Origin: Clostridiales bacterium
Lineage (GTDB): Bacteria; Bacillota; Clostridia; Lachnospirales; Lachnospiraceae
NCBI GenBank assembly: GCA_021204025.1
Contig: JAJQAC010000019.1
Location: 1 to 64,000, forward strand
Direction of reading: 5' to 3'
DNA: 64,000 bases
Shown: piece by piece, positions 44,460 through 53,089 of the stretch
Numbering within the stretch: the first letter of the stretch is position 1
Layout: each line of letters starts with the position of its first letter
Notes under the pieces: model-generated
Database searches by the model: none
Seen by the model: the letters and a program-made list of their open reading frames with translations, nothing else
Told to the model about the DNA's origin: nothing
Program-made: the position numbers and the translations under genes

Positions 44460-45488
44460 ATGAAAAGACAAATCATAATGCTGGTTTTAGCAGCACTTTT
44501 ACTGACTGGCTGTGCTGCGCAAAGTGGACGAAATATCGTTAAGGAAGATTCTGCGGGGGTTTACGCAATGGTGATCAAGTCAGAAGGGAATACCTATAAT
44601 GATCTGATGACCCAGGGTTTTCGGGAGGTAATTGAGGGCGCTGACGGCACCTGTGTGATTGCAGGCCCCACTGAAATTACGGCGGAAGCGCAGATTGAGA
44701 TTTTACAGGAGCTGATCGAACAGGGAGTAGATTCGATTGCGGTGGCTGCCAATGACGAGGATGCGCTGAGTCCTGTGCTGCAGGATGCTATGGGGCAGGG
44801 AATCTGTGTTTCAACGGTGGATTCGGATGTGAGTAAGCAGGCGAGACAGGTATTTGTTAATCAGGCGGCCACGGAGGAAATCGCGCGGAAACTGGTAGAA
44901 GCAGTCTATGAGATGTCCGGAGGTTCTGGACAGTGGGCGATTCTTTCAGCCGGCAGCCAGGCAACAAATCAGAACACCTGGATTCGTGCGATGCGTTCGG
45001 TTATGGAAGAAGAAACCTATCAGGATCTGCGTTTGGTGGATATTGTTTACGGCAATGACGAAATTGAAACATCGAAAGAAAAAACCCTCGAACTTCTTGA
45101 AAACTATCCGGATCTGAAAGTAATCTGTGCACCTACCGTGATGGGACTGGCAGCGGTTGCGCAGGTACTGGAGGAACAGACGGATGCAGATGTAAAAGCT
45201 ACCGGTCTGGGGCTGCCGTCTTCCATGAGCGCCTATGTGAAGGGAGATGATGCGATATGTCCATATTTTTATCTTTGGAATCCCATCGATCTGGGAAGAA
45301 TGAGTGGTTACGTCTCTCTGGCTCTGAAGGAAGAAATCATCACTGGTGCAGTAGGGGAATCTTTTGAGGCCGGTGACATGGGAAATTTTGTAATCCAGGA
45401 GAATGAGTTCGGTGCTTCTGAGGTCATTGTTGCTCCCCTGATCCGGTTTGACGCTGAGAATATTTCGGAATGGCAGTATTTGTTCTGA
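44460..45488 (+). CDS. Second sugar-binding lipoprotein, possible sensor partner
   Basis: About 342 residues; lipobox LLLTGC and a very short linker, unlike the long linker of the paralogue at 39694. The binding fold is similar (VFVNQAATEEIARKLVEAVY, GSGQWAILSAGSQATNQNTW, NYPDLKVICAPT, DAICPYFYLWNPIDLG). It is divergent from the two-component genes, separated by about 114 bases. Clostridial XylFII-LytS-type systems use such a binding protein as the sensor's ligand-binding part; that is my inference here. Starts at 44457 and 44460 are both possible. Confidence 0.85.
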   Translation: MKRQIIMLVLAALLLTGCAAQSGRNIVKEDSAGVYAMVIKSEGNTYNDLMTQGFREVIEGADGTCVIAGPTEITAEAQIEILQELIEQGVDSIAVAANDEDALSPVLQDAMGQGICVSTVDSDVSKQARQVFVNQAATEEIARKLVEAVYEMSGGSGQWAILSAGSQATNQNTWIRAMRSVMEEETYQDLRLVDIVYGNDEIETSKEKTLELLENYPDLKVICAPTVMGLAAVAQVLEEQTDADVKATGLGLPSSMSAYVKGDDAICPYFYLWNPIDLGRMSGYVSLALKEEIITGAVGESFEAGDMGNFVIQENEFGASEVIVAPLIRFDAENISEWQYLF

Positions 45489-45590
45489 TATTGCTGTATA
45501 TTTTACGGAATGATTTAGCCTGCGTTTGTAAGTTTTACCGATTACATTTATGCGTTTATGAGAAATGGAGCATAAAAGTGAGATAAAAAA

Positions 45591-45646
45591 TGTCAGTGAA
45601 CTGATCAATATTTGTCATTTTTAAACAGATCTCGTACTTTTATAAT
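45591..45646 (+). promoter_or_regulatory. Operator-promoter before rhaB
   Basis: TGTCA at 45591 and again at 45613 (22 bases apart), the second within TGTCATTTTTAAA; the -10 box TATAAT is at 45641-45646. The promoter at 50757-50812 has the same elements at identical spacing. No good -35 box is visible, fitting an activator-dependent promoter. Confidence 0.75.
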
Positions 45647-45691
45647 AGGGATATCAGAACATAAACGTGATAGTAAGAGAGGTGAAATGAC

Positions 45692-47149
45692 ATGAGCAGA
45701 TATTATCTCGCTGTCGACATAGGAGCCTCTTCCGGGCGGCACATTTTAGGAAAGATGGAAAATGGCAAAATCGTTCTGGAGGAGGTCTATCGTTTTGATA
45801 ACCGACAGATACGGCACGACGGACATGACTGCTGGGATATGGAAAATCTGTGGGACGGTATTTTAAACGGTCTGAAAGTCTGCAAAGATATCGGGAAGAT
45901 CCCAGAGACGGTTGGCATCGATACCTGGGCGGTGGATTACGTTCTGCTGGATGAAAATGACCAGATCCTTGGAGACGCGGTAGCTTACCGGGATGGTCGC
46001 ACAGAGGGTATGGACCAATGGGTGGAATCCATGATTTCTCCGGAGGAACTGTATGCAAAAACCGGTATCCAGAAGCAGATCTTCAATACGATTTACCAGT
46101 TGATCGCGCAAAAACAGGAACATCCTGAGCAGTTGGAACAGGCAAAGAGTTTGCTGATGATCCCGGACTATTTTCATTATTTACTGACCGGGATAAAAAA
46201 ACAGGAGTATACCAATGCTACCAGTACCAACCTGGTAAATGCCGGTCAGAGGAGGTGGGATTATGACCTGATTGCCAGACTCGGTCTGCCGGAGAATATT
46301 TTCGGGGAACTGTCTATGCCTGGAACGATCGTCGGAGAATTTTCTACTGAGATTCAGGAGAAGGTCGGCTTTTGTGCCACGGTGGTGCTGCCGGCTACGC
46401 ATGATACCGGTTCGGCTTTTCTGGCGGTTCCTGCCAGAGATGATCATGCAGTATATCTCTCCAGTGGTACTTGGTCACTGCTGGGAGTAGAAAACGAGGA
46501 ACCGATCACCAGTGAGGAAAGCCGCGCGGAGAATTTTACCAATGAAGGCGGCGCCTGGTACCGGTACCGCTATCTGAAAAATATTATGGGTCTTTGGATG
46601 ATCCAGTCCATCCGCCGAGAACTCAACGGAGTCAATTATGTTGTCGGCAAGACCGTCCGCACCGCGGCAAAAAAGCAATGGTCATTTCCGGATCTGATTG
46701 CCGCGGCGAAAGATGCAAAAGCATTTTCTTCCGTAGTCGATGTGGATGATGCCTGTTTCCTGTCTCCGGAAAGTATGATTCAGGCAGTGAAAGACGCCTG
46801 TGCCAGAACCGGTCAGCCAGTTCCGGAGACTGTGGGAGAGATTATGCAGTGTGTTTATGTCAGTCTGACAAACCGCTATGCCGAAGCGATCCATGATCTG
46901 GAAAACCTGACTGGTAAAACCTACACCAGTATCAATGTGGTAGGAGGAGGATGCCAGGATCAATATCTGAACCAGATGACAGCCAATCGCACCGGCTTGC
47001 CTGTCTATGCGGGGCCGGTTGAGGGTACGGCCATCGGAAATCTCCTGGTACAGATGATCCAGGCAGGTGAGTTTGACAGTCTGCAGGCGGCGCGCGAAGC
47101 AGTCCACAGGAGTTTTGATATCCGGGAAATCCGGGCGAACGAAAAATGA
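45692..47149 (+). CDS. rhaB: Rhamnulokinase RhaB
   Basis: A 485-residue FGGY-family sugar kinase. N-terminal phosphate loop YYLAVDIGASSGRHILGK; VGIDTWAVDYVLLDE; PATHDTGSAFLAVPA; and GGGCQDQYLNQMTANRTGLP near the C-terminus. It phosphorylates L-rhamnulose to rhamnulose-1-phosphate. The next gene is the matching aldolase. Ribosome site AGAGAGG before 45692. Confidence 0.93.
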   Translation: MSRYYLAVDIGASSGRHILGKMENGKIVLEEVYRFDNRQIRHDGHDCWDMENLWDGILNGLKVCKDIGKIPETVGIDTWAVDYVLLDENDQILGDAVAYRDGRTEGMDQWVESMISPEELYAKTGIQKQIFNTIYQLIAQKQEHPEQLEQAKSLLMIPDYFHYLLTGIKKQEYTNATSTNLVNAGQRRWDYDLIARLGLPENIFGELSMPGTIVGEFSTEIQEKVGFCATVVLPATHDTGSAFLAVPARDDHAVYLSSGTWSLLGVENEEPITSEESRAENFTNEGGAWYRYRYLKNIMGLWMIQSIRRELNGVNYVVGKTVRTAAKKQWSFPDLIAAAKDAKAFSSVVDVDDACFLSPESMIQAVKDACARTGQPVPETVGEIMQCVYVSLTNRYAEAIHDLENLTGKTYTSINVVGGGCQDQYLNQMTANRTGLPVYAGPVEGTAIGNLLVQMIQAGEFDSLQAAREAVHRSFDIREIRANEK

Positions 47150-47168
47150 AATGAGCAGGAGGAATCAT

Positions 47169-47999
47169 ATGAGAGTTTTAGATGCTGAATTTATGAAGGG
47201 TTTTATGCGTATGGCGGACGATGGCTGGCAGCAGGGCTGGCATGAGCGCAATGGAGGCAATCTGACTTATCGGATGAAGCCGGAGGAAGTAGAAGCAGTT
47301 CGTGAAGAGTTATCATTTGACGGCGAATGGAAAGAGATTGGTACCAGTGTGCCCGGCCTGGCCGGTGAGTTTTTTGTAGCTACCGGCTCCGGAAAATACT
47401 TTCGCAATGTCATGCGTGATCCGGCTGATTCCTGTGCGATCTGCGAGATCGATGGAACAGGTGAAAAATACCGTGTGTGCTGGGGGCTGGTAAACGGAGG
47501 AAGACCTACCAGTGAATTCCCCTCTCATCTGATGAATCACGAAGTAAAAAAAGCCGCTACCAATGGTGCCTATCGCGTGATTTATCATGCACATCCGGCC
47601 AACACCATCGCGCTGACCTTTGTGCTGCCATTGACTGATGAAGTGTTTACGAGGGAGTTGTGGGAGATGGCAACGGAGTGTCCGGTGGTATTTCCAGGAG
47701 GGATCGGCGTGGTGCCGTGGATGGTTCCCGGCGGACGTGATATCGCCGTGGCGACATCAGAACTGATGAAACAGTACGATGTGGCGATCTGGGCGCATCA
47801 TGGCATGTTCTGCTCAGGTGAGGATTTTGATCTGACCTTTGGACTGATGCATACGGTAGAGAAATCCGCAGAAATTCTGGTAAAGGTGCTCTCTATGACG
47901 GGCGGCACCAAACGCCAGACCATTCAGCCGGATGATTTCCGGCATCTGGCAGTGGATTTTGGTGTGACACTTCCGGAAAAGTTCCTGTACGAGAAATAA
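47169..47999 (+). CDS. rhaD: Rhamnulose-1-phosphate aldolase RhaD
   Basis: A 276-residue class II aldolase. The substrate and metal-binding text includes HERNGGNLTYRM, IYHAHPANTIALTFVL (zinc His residues) and IWAHHGMFCSGEDFDLTFGL. Splits rhamnulose-1-phosphate to DHAP and lactaldehyde. The start at 47169 has GCAGGAGG. The in-frame upstream extension overlaps rhaB and is not needed. Confidence 0.93.
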   Translation: MRVLDAEFMKGFMRMADDGWQQGWHERNGGNLTYRMKPEEVEAVREELSFDGEWKEIGTSVPGLAGEFFVATGSGKYFRNVMRDPADSCAICEIDGTGEKYRVCWGLVNGGRPTSEFPSHLMNHEVKKAATNGAYRVIYHAHPANTIALTFVLPLTDEVFTRELWEMATECPVVFPGGIGVVPWMVPGGRDIAVATSELMKQYDVAIWAHHGMFCSGEDFDLTFGLMHTVEKSAEILVKVLSMTGGTKRQTIQPDDFRHLAVDFGVTLPEKFLYEK

Positions 48000-48005
48000 A
48001 TAAAG

Positions 48006-48035
48006 TTGTAATATCACTGTAGTTTCTGGTAAAAT
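48006..48035 (+). promoter_or_regulatory. Possible promoter of fucO
   Basis: TTGTAA (48006-48011) and TAAAAT (48030-48035), 18 bases apart, in the 85-base gap between rhaD and fucO. Confidence 0.45.
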
Positions 48036-48084
48036 AATAAAGATAAAGAAAGAATCAAAAATAAAGAAAGAGAGGAATTATACT

Positions 48085-49227
48085 ATGGTCAATCGTTTTG
48101 TACTGAACGGCATTTCTTATCACGGCAAGGGAGCCATCCAGGAGATCCCGGCCATTATCCAGAGCAAGGGTTTCCAGAAAGCCTTTATCGCTTCCGATCC
48201 GGATCTGGTGAAGTTCAATGTCACGAAAAAAATCACCGATCTGCTGGATGCGGCGGGTATGGCTTATGAGGTTTATTCGGATATCAAACCCAATCCCACG
48301 ATTGAAAACGTCCTCTCCGGCGTAGAGGCATATAAAAAATCCGGAGCAGACTATATGATTACAGTTGGCGGCGGATCGTCCATGGACACCGGGAAAGCGA
48401 TCGGTATTATCATCAATAACCCGGAATTCGCTGATGTTCGTTCTCTGGAGGGCGTAGCTCCGACAAAGAATCGTACCGTCTATACGATCGCGGTTCCGAC
48501 GACAGCGGGTACCGCAGCCGAAGCGACGATTAACTACGTGATCACGGATGTGGAGAAGAAACGCAAATTTGTTTGTGTCGATGTCAATGATATCCCGGAT
48601 ATCGCTATCGTTGATCCGGATATGATGTCTACGATGCCGAAGGGTCTGACCGCTTCTACCGGTATGGATGCTCTGACTCATGCGATTGAGGGTTATACGA
48701 CCAAGGCAGCCTGGGAACTGGCTGACTGCCTGAATCTGGAAGCGATTAAGCTGATTTCCAAAAATCTTCGTGCCGCTGTTCAGAATGAGCAGGAAGGCCG
48801 GGAAGGCATGGCTCTGGGTCAGTTTGTGACCGGTATGGCGTTTTCTAATGTCGGTCTGGGCATCGCTCATTCCATGGCTCACACGCTGGGCGCTGTATAT
48901 GACACGCCTCATGGCGTAGCATGTGCGATGATGCTGCCGATTGTTATGGAATTCAATGCCGATGCTACCGGAGATAAGTTTAAGTACATTGCGGAAGCCA
49001 TGGGCGTGGATGTTACCGGTATGGATCAGCCGGCTTATCGCAAAGCCGCGATTGATGCCGTCCGTCAGCTGTCTATCGACGTGGGTATCCCAACGAAGCT
49101 GGACAAGCTGAAAGAGGAGGATCTGGACTTCCTGGCCGAATCCGCCGCTGCGGACGCTTGTGCTCCGGGCAACCCGAAGGATGCTTCGATTGAAGACTTT
49201 AAGAATCTGTTCCGCAAACTGATGTAA
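48085..49227 (+). CDS. fucO: Lactaldehyde reductase FucO (iron-dependent)
   Basis: A 380-residue iron-containing alcohol dehydrogenase. NAD loop VGGGSSMDTGKAIG; family block PTTAGTAAEATINYVITD; metal His region GMDALTHAIEGY and HSMAHTLGAVYDTPHGVACA. It reduces lactaldehyde from the aldolase reaction to 1,2-propanediol, the usual anaerobic outlet for rhamnose and fucose. AGAGAGG precedes the start. Confidence 0.92.
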   Translation: MVNRFVLNGISYHGKGAIQEIPAIIQSKGFQKAFIASDPDLVKFNVTKKITDLLDAAGMAYEVYSDIKPNPTIENVLSGVEAYKKSGADYMITVGGGSSMDTGKAIGIIINNPEFADVRSLEGVAPTKNRTVYTIAVPTTAGTAAEATINYVITDVEKKRKFVCVDVNDIPDIAIVDPDMMSTMPKGLTASTGMDALTHAIEGYTTKAAWELADCLNLEAIKLISKNLRAAVQNEQEGREGMALGQFVTGMAFSNVGLGIAHSMAHTLGAVYDTPHGVACAMMLPIVMEFNADATGDKFKYIAEAMGVDVTGMDQPAYRKAAIDAVRQLSIDVGIPTKLDKLKEEDLDFLAESAAADACAPGNPKDASIEDFKNLFRKLM

Positions 49228-49303
49228 ATTACGGGATATATTTTCATCGCCATTCCTGTTTGATCGGAATGTTTATGCATTCAGACGGATTCCTTCTACA
49301 AAC

Positions 49304-49355
49304 CACAGACGCTCAAATCTCTGCTTTTTGCCTGGATTTGAGCGTTTGTGCTTTT
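49304..49355 (+). terminator. Terminator after fucO
   Basis: CACAGACGCTCAAATC (49304-49319) pairs with GATTTGAGCGTTTGTG (49335-49350), followed by CTTTTTC. Closely related in sequence to the terminator at 52889. Confidence 0.88.
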
Positions 49356-49434
49356 TCTGCTTTCGTGAGGAATGATGATAGTTCGTCTTGCTCGATGGCA
49401 GTTTTTTCGATGTGAGCTCTTTTCAATGATGCTG

Positions 49435-49463
49435 TTGTGGTTAAAAGAGAAAAATGATATATT
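49435..49463 (+). promoter_or_regulatory. Promoter of the AraC-family gene
   Basis: TTGTGG (49435-49440) and TATATT (49458-49463), 17 bases apart. The 372-base gap from 49228 otherwise holds the fucO terminator and a leader of about 130 bases, through which the AraC frame stays open. Confidence 0.5.
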
Positions 49464-49599
49464 AAAAATCACGAGAAACTATGGAATGACGGATGAAGAA
49501 AATGTTATCTTATTGGTGAGTCCTGTAAGAGTAAAGCTATTCGCAAAGGGCGCTGATATTTGGTTTTTTGTAGTCCATGCAAAAATCAGGAGAAATCAT

Positions 49600-50577
49600 A
49601 TGAATGCAGAGCTATTCCGGATGCTGAAGCGAATCACACCGGAAGAAAAATCGGCTTTAGACGGTCAGAAAAATGTTCAGTGGTCGATTTACACTGATCA
49701 ACCACAGCAAAACGTGATTGAGTATGAAAAGCTGATGACAGAAAACCGGTTGATTACTGCGCGTAAGCATACCCGGTTTGTTTATTTTCCACCGCACAGA
49801 CATAATTATGTGGAATTTTTTTACGTTCTGTCCGGTTCGATTACTCACAGGGTAGAAGGGAAAAAGCTGGTTGTCGGCAGCGGAGAATTGTTGTTTATGA
49901 ATCAGCACACAGAACACGAGATTCTGCCCTGTGGAGCAGACGACCTGGCTATCAACCTGATCATTATGCCCGCCTTTTTTGAAGAGGTGAGAGAGATGGT
50001 AGGGAAGGAAAATATTCTGGCGGAATTTATGGTAAATGTGCTTCAGCGGGAGGAAAGTATTGCTCAATATCTGTATTTTCCGGTTGCGGCGGATCTTTGC
50101 ATTCAGAATCTGGCGGAAAACATTGTCTATTCTATTTTATGCAGACAGCATAACGAGGAACGCGTCCTCAGTATTTCCATGGGACTGCTTTTTCTGCACT
50201 TGCTGAACGTAGCGGAACAGGTGCAGATCCCGTCAGAACATACAAACGCGAATATGCTGATCCTGGCAGTGGAACAGTATATTCATGATGAATATCGGAC
50301 AGGAACTTTGAGTGAGCTGGCTCTGCGCACCGGATATTCGGCTCCCGCACTCAGCCGGCTGATTAAAAAGCATACGGGAACCACCTTTAAGGAGCTGCAG
50401 GCAAAACGGCGTATGGAACAGGTAGTGAATCTGCTACGTGACACGGATCAGTCAATCAATGAGATCGCCGTTTCTGTGGGATATGAAAATCAAAGTTTCT
50501 TTTATAAGCGGTTTCAGCGGGAATTTGGCATGAATCCCGGGGAGGTACGGCAGAAGTTGCGCAGTCATACAGGATAA
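49600..50577 (+). CDS. AraC-family regulator of the rhamnose genes
   Basis: A 325-residue protein. A cupin-type sensor region (FPPHRHNYVEFFYVLSGSIT) is followed by a C-terminal AraC helix-turn-helix pair: LSELALRTGYSAPALSRLIK and INEIAVSVGYENQSFFYKRF. The start at 49600 follows CAGGAG; the longer frame from 49372 has no good ribosome site. By position it should activate rhaB-rhaD and the isomerase, whose promoters share one operator. Confidence 0.85.
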   Translation: MNAELFRMLKRITPEEKSALDGQKNVQWSIYTDQPQQNVIEYEKLMTENRLITARKHTRFVYFPPHRHNYVEFFYVLSGSITHRVEGKKLVVGSGELLFMNQHTEHEILPCGADDLAINLIIMPAFFEEVREMVGKENILAEFMVNVLQREESIAQYLYFPVAADLCIQNLAENIVYSILCRQHNEERVLSISMGLLFLHLLNVAEQVQIPSEHTNANMLILAVEQYIHDEYRTGTLSELALRTGYSAPALSRLIKKHTGTTFKELQAKRRMEQVVNLLRDTDQSINEIAVSVGYENQSFFYKRFQREFGMNPGEVRQKLRSHTG

Positions 50578-50658
50578 TAAACAGATGACGAATAGTGTTC
50601 CCCTGCGGAGACGGACTCTTGCATATAACACAGTTTCCGGTCGGTCATCCTTGGATGG

Positions 50659-50697
50659 AATCCATCTCAACAGTTTTTTGTGGGGATGGATTTTTGT
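50659..50697 (+). terminator. Terminator after the AraC gene
   Basis: AATCCATC pairs with GATGGATT, extended by a few further pairs, followed by a T-run (TTTTTGTG). Confidence 0.7.
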
Positions 50698-50756
50698 GTT
50701 TTTCCATAATGTTTACTGTTCTCTTATGTTATTTGAAAGGCAAATGAAACAAATAA

Positions 50757-50812
50757 TGTCAGTGAGAAAATCAAAAATTGTCATTTTTAAATAGATTACC
50801 CGATTTTATAAT
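50757..50812 (+). promoter_or_regulatory. Operator-promoter before the sugar isomerase
   Basis: TGTCA at 50757 and 50779 (22 bases apart) and TATAAT at 50807-50812. The order, spacing and most intervening bases match 45591-45646, with the long identical run TTGTCATTTTTAAA. A leader of about 165 bases lies between this promoter and the start codon. Confidence 0.75.
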
Positions 50813-50985
50813 AGAACTATAAAAAGCTAATGTAGGATCAGCCAGAAGTACAGGCATTGGAAATCTGTTTATTCCGATGATTCAATGGATGAGTTTCACT
50901 TGATTCTCTGATCAACATATGAAACGGTCCGCATCTGTTCTGATATCGGGAATATTCAACCAAATTTAATATGGAGGTTAAAATT

Positions 50986-52404
50986 ATGTTAGTAAACACA
51001 AAGGCAAGGATCGGTGTTTTTTCCATCGCGCTGGGCGCTTATCTGCCCCAGTTTCCTTCACTGGTGCCGGAATTTCAGGCGCAGTATGAAGCATTTAAAA
51101 AGACGCTCCCAGATACGGTGGAGATCGTGGACGGCGGTATGGTGACGACGAAGGAGCAGTCGCAGGCAGCCGGAGATCTCTTCCGCAGCGCGGATGTCGA
51201 TCTGGTCTTTCTGCAGCTTCTCACGTATGCGACGTCTTATAATATGCTGCCGGCAGTAAAGGATCTGGACGTGCCGGTGGTACTGGTAAATGTCCAGAAG
51301 CGGAAAGCGCTGGATTATGATCATACGGATATCGCATCCTGGCTGGGTGAGGGCTATGCCTGCGGAGCGGTAGGGGAGATGGTTGCGGATCTGGAACGCT
51401 TCGGTAAGCGTCATGCAGTGATTACCGGTGTGGTAGAAGGAGGAGACGACCAGGTACAGGCGGAGATCGAGGACTGGTGCCGGGCGGCGCAGACGCGCCG
51501 GCGTTTCCGTGATACCAATATTGCCCAGATCGGACGTCCCTATCCGGGTATGATGGATCTGTATATTGATGAGTCCAATCTTTACCGTCGGATGCATCTG
51601 TATACGAAACAGTTCGACTGGGAAAAGATGTGGGCGATTGCCGATGATGTGAAAGATGAGGAGGTCATCCGGGCAAAGGTACAGGATATTCTGGATACCT
51701 TTGATATCGAGGGCGGCGGTAGCATCGAGGAAGTCTGGGAGATGGCGAGATATGTTGTTGCCTTTGAAAAATGGGTGCAGGAGGAGAAACTGGGTCTGAT
51801 CGCTTCTCATTATGATGGTTACGCTACAGGTAAGGCCGGCGTACTGGACAGCATGCTGATTCCCGCGTTCTCTATGTTGATCAAGCAGGGAACCGCCTGT
51901 GCGGTAGAAGGTGACATGAAGGTTGCCATGGCGATGAGCATTCTCAAAACCATTTCCGGCACTGGTCAGTTGGCTGAGATGTATTCTCTGGATTTTAACG
52001 ACGACATCGCGATTATCGGTCACAGCGGGTCCGGCGACGCGGCTATTTCGGATAGAAAACCTACCATGAAGATTGTGAAAGTATTTCATGGAAAGACGGG
52101 CGGCGGTTATCTGACCCAGTTCTATCCCTATACCGGACCGGTTACCTATCTCGCGATCACGCAGGATGGCAACGGCAACTTTAAGTTTGTTGTAGCGGAG
52201 GGAGTCAATGAAGAAGGCAAGATATTATCCTTTGGCGATACGAATATGCGCACACGCTTTACCTGTGGAGCGAGAGAATTTGTCACCCGATGGAGCGAAT
52301 GTGGGCCGACTCATCATTTTGCCGCTGCGACGGGACGTCATATCGATACGATATTAAAGGTCGCGAAAATTTTTAATGTGCCGGTGGATATCGTTACCCG
52401 GTAA
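50986..52404 (+). CDS. FucI/AraA-fold sugar isomerase
   Basis: A 472-residue protein of the L-fucose/L-arabinose isomerase superfamily. Visible parts: PQFPSLVPEFQAQYEAF at the N-terminus, DLVFLQLLTYATSYNMLPAV, GGSIEEVWEMARYVVAFEKW, and CGPTHHFAAATGRHIDTILK near the end with likely metal His residues. It sits where the classical rhamnose isomerase RhaA would be expected, and shares an operator with rhaB. I infer it does the rhamnose-to-rhamnulose step or acts on a related deoxy sugar; RhaA is not in the window. Start at 50986 follows GGAGGT. Confidence 0.82.
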   Translation: MLVNTKARIGVFSIALGAYLPQFPSLVPEFQAQYEAFKKTLPDTVEIVDGGMVTTKEQSQAAGDLFRSADVDLVFLQLLTYATSYNMLPAVKDLDVPVVLVNVQKRKALDYDHTDIASWLGEGYACGAVGEMVADLERFGKRHAVITGVVEGGDDQVQAEIEDWCRAAQTRRRFRDTNIAQIGRPYPGMMDLYIDESNLYRRMHLYTKQFDWEKMWAIADDVKDEEVIRAKVQDILDTFDIEGGGSIEEVWEMARYVVAFEKWVQEEKLGLIASHYDGYATGKAGVLDSMLIPAFSMLIKQGTACAVEGDMKVAMAMSILKTISGTGQLAEMYSLDFNDDIAIIGHSGSGDAAISDRKPTMKIVKVFHGKTGGGYLTQFYPYTGPVTYLAITQDGNGNFKFVVAEGVNEEGKILSFGDTNMRTRFTCGAREFVTRWSECGPTHHFAAATGRHIDTILKVAKIFNVPVDIVTR

Positions 52405-52478
52405 TGGATATCGAAAGAACATAATTCTTTCATCAATATTAGTGCTGTCGGGTGAAGGGCGGCGGAATGGAGATCAGA

Positions 52479-52811
52479 ATGAGCGAACAAAAGACAGAAA
52501 GATATGCATGGAAGGGCCGTGTCTTACCAGGGAGACAGGCGGAATATAAACGTCGTCATGATGAGATCTGGCCGGAAATGAAACAGGTTCTCAAGGATGC
52601 CGGTATCTGTCACTACAGTATCTGGATGACCGGAGAGGAACTGTTTGGCTATTATGAATGTGAGAAGGGCATCGAATATGCTGCCAGAGTACAGGCGGAA
52701 AGCGAGGTAGTTGCCCGCTGGGATGAGTATATGAAAGATATTCTGGAAATGGAGAAAGATCCGGAGACCGGAGCTCAGCCTCTGTTGAAACAGGTATTCT
52801 GGCTGGAATGA
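52479..52811 (+). CDS. rhaM: L-rhamnose mutarotase RhaM
   Basis: A small protein of about 110 residues. Typical family text: YAWKGRVLPGRQAEYKRRHD, IWPEMKQVLKDAGICHYSIW, ELFGYYEC and RWDEYMKDILEM. It interconverts rhamnose anomers. Its presence right after the isomerase supports rhamnose as the sugar. Start 52479 is chosen for the GGAG seven bases before; 52467 is possible. Confidence 0.92.
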   Translation: MSEQKTERYAWKGRVLPGRQAEYKRRHDEIWPEMKQVLKDAGICHYSIWMTGEELFGYYECEKGIEYAARVQAESEVVARWDEYMKDILEMEKDPETGAQPLLKQVFWLE

Positions 52812-52888
52812 CGTCAGGATCGGAATGTCAGAATTACCATTGCTGTTGTACTTGAATGTAAATGAATTCAGATAAATCCTTCTGCAAA

Positions 52889-52942
52889 CCACAGACACTT
52901 AAATCTTGCTTCTGGCTTAGATTTGAGTGTTTGTGGTTTTGC
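52889..52942 (+). terminator. Terminator after rhaM
   Basis: CCACAGACACTTAAATCT pairs with AGATTTGAGTGTTTGTGG (52919-52936), followed by TTTTGC. The stem and the bases upstream (CAAACCACAGAC) closely match the terminator at 49304. Confidence 0.85.
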
Positions 52943-53089
52943 AATTCTGTGCTAATGCGTTTGCCTGGCTGTTCATGCTTTATATTTTTGGTGCACGAAC
53001 AGAAAAAATGTTGTATACTGAAATGAATATATGATCAGAGTTCTTGTTCCATAACATCCGGCTTTTTCAGGAAAGGAGGCTTGAGCCGT

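Noticed and set aside
49372-49599. Longer AraC protein starting at 49372
   Set aside because: The start at 49600 has CAGGAG and gives a normal family length; the extension is hydrophobic, unrelated text and begins before the mapped-looking promoter at 49435.
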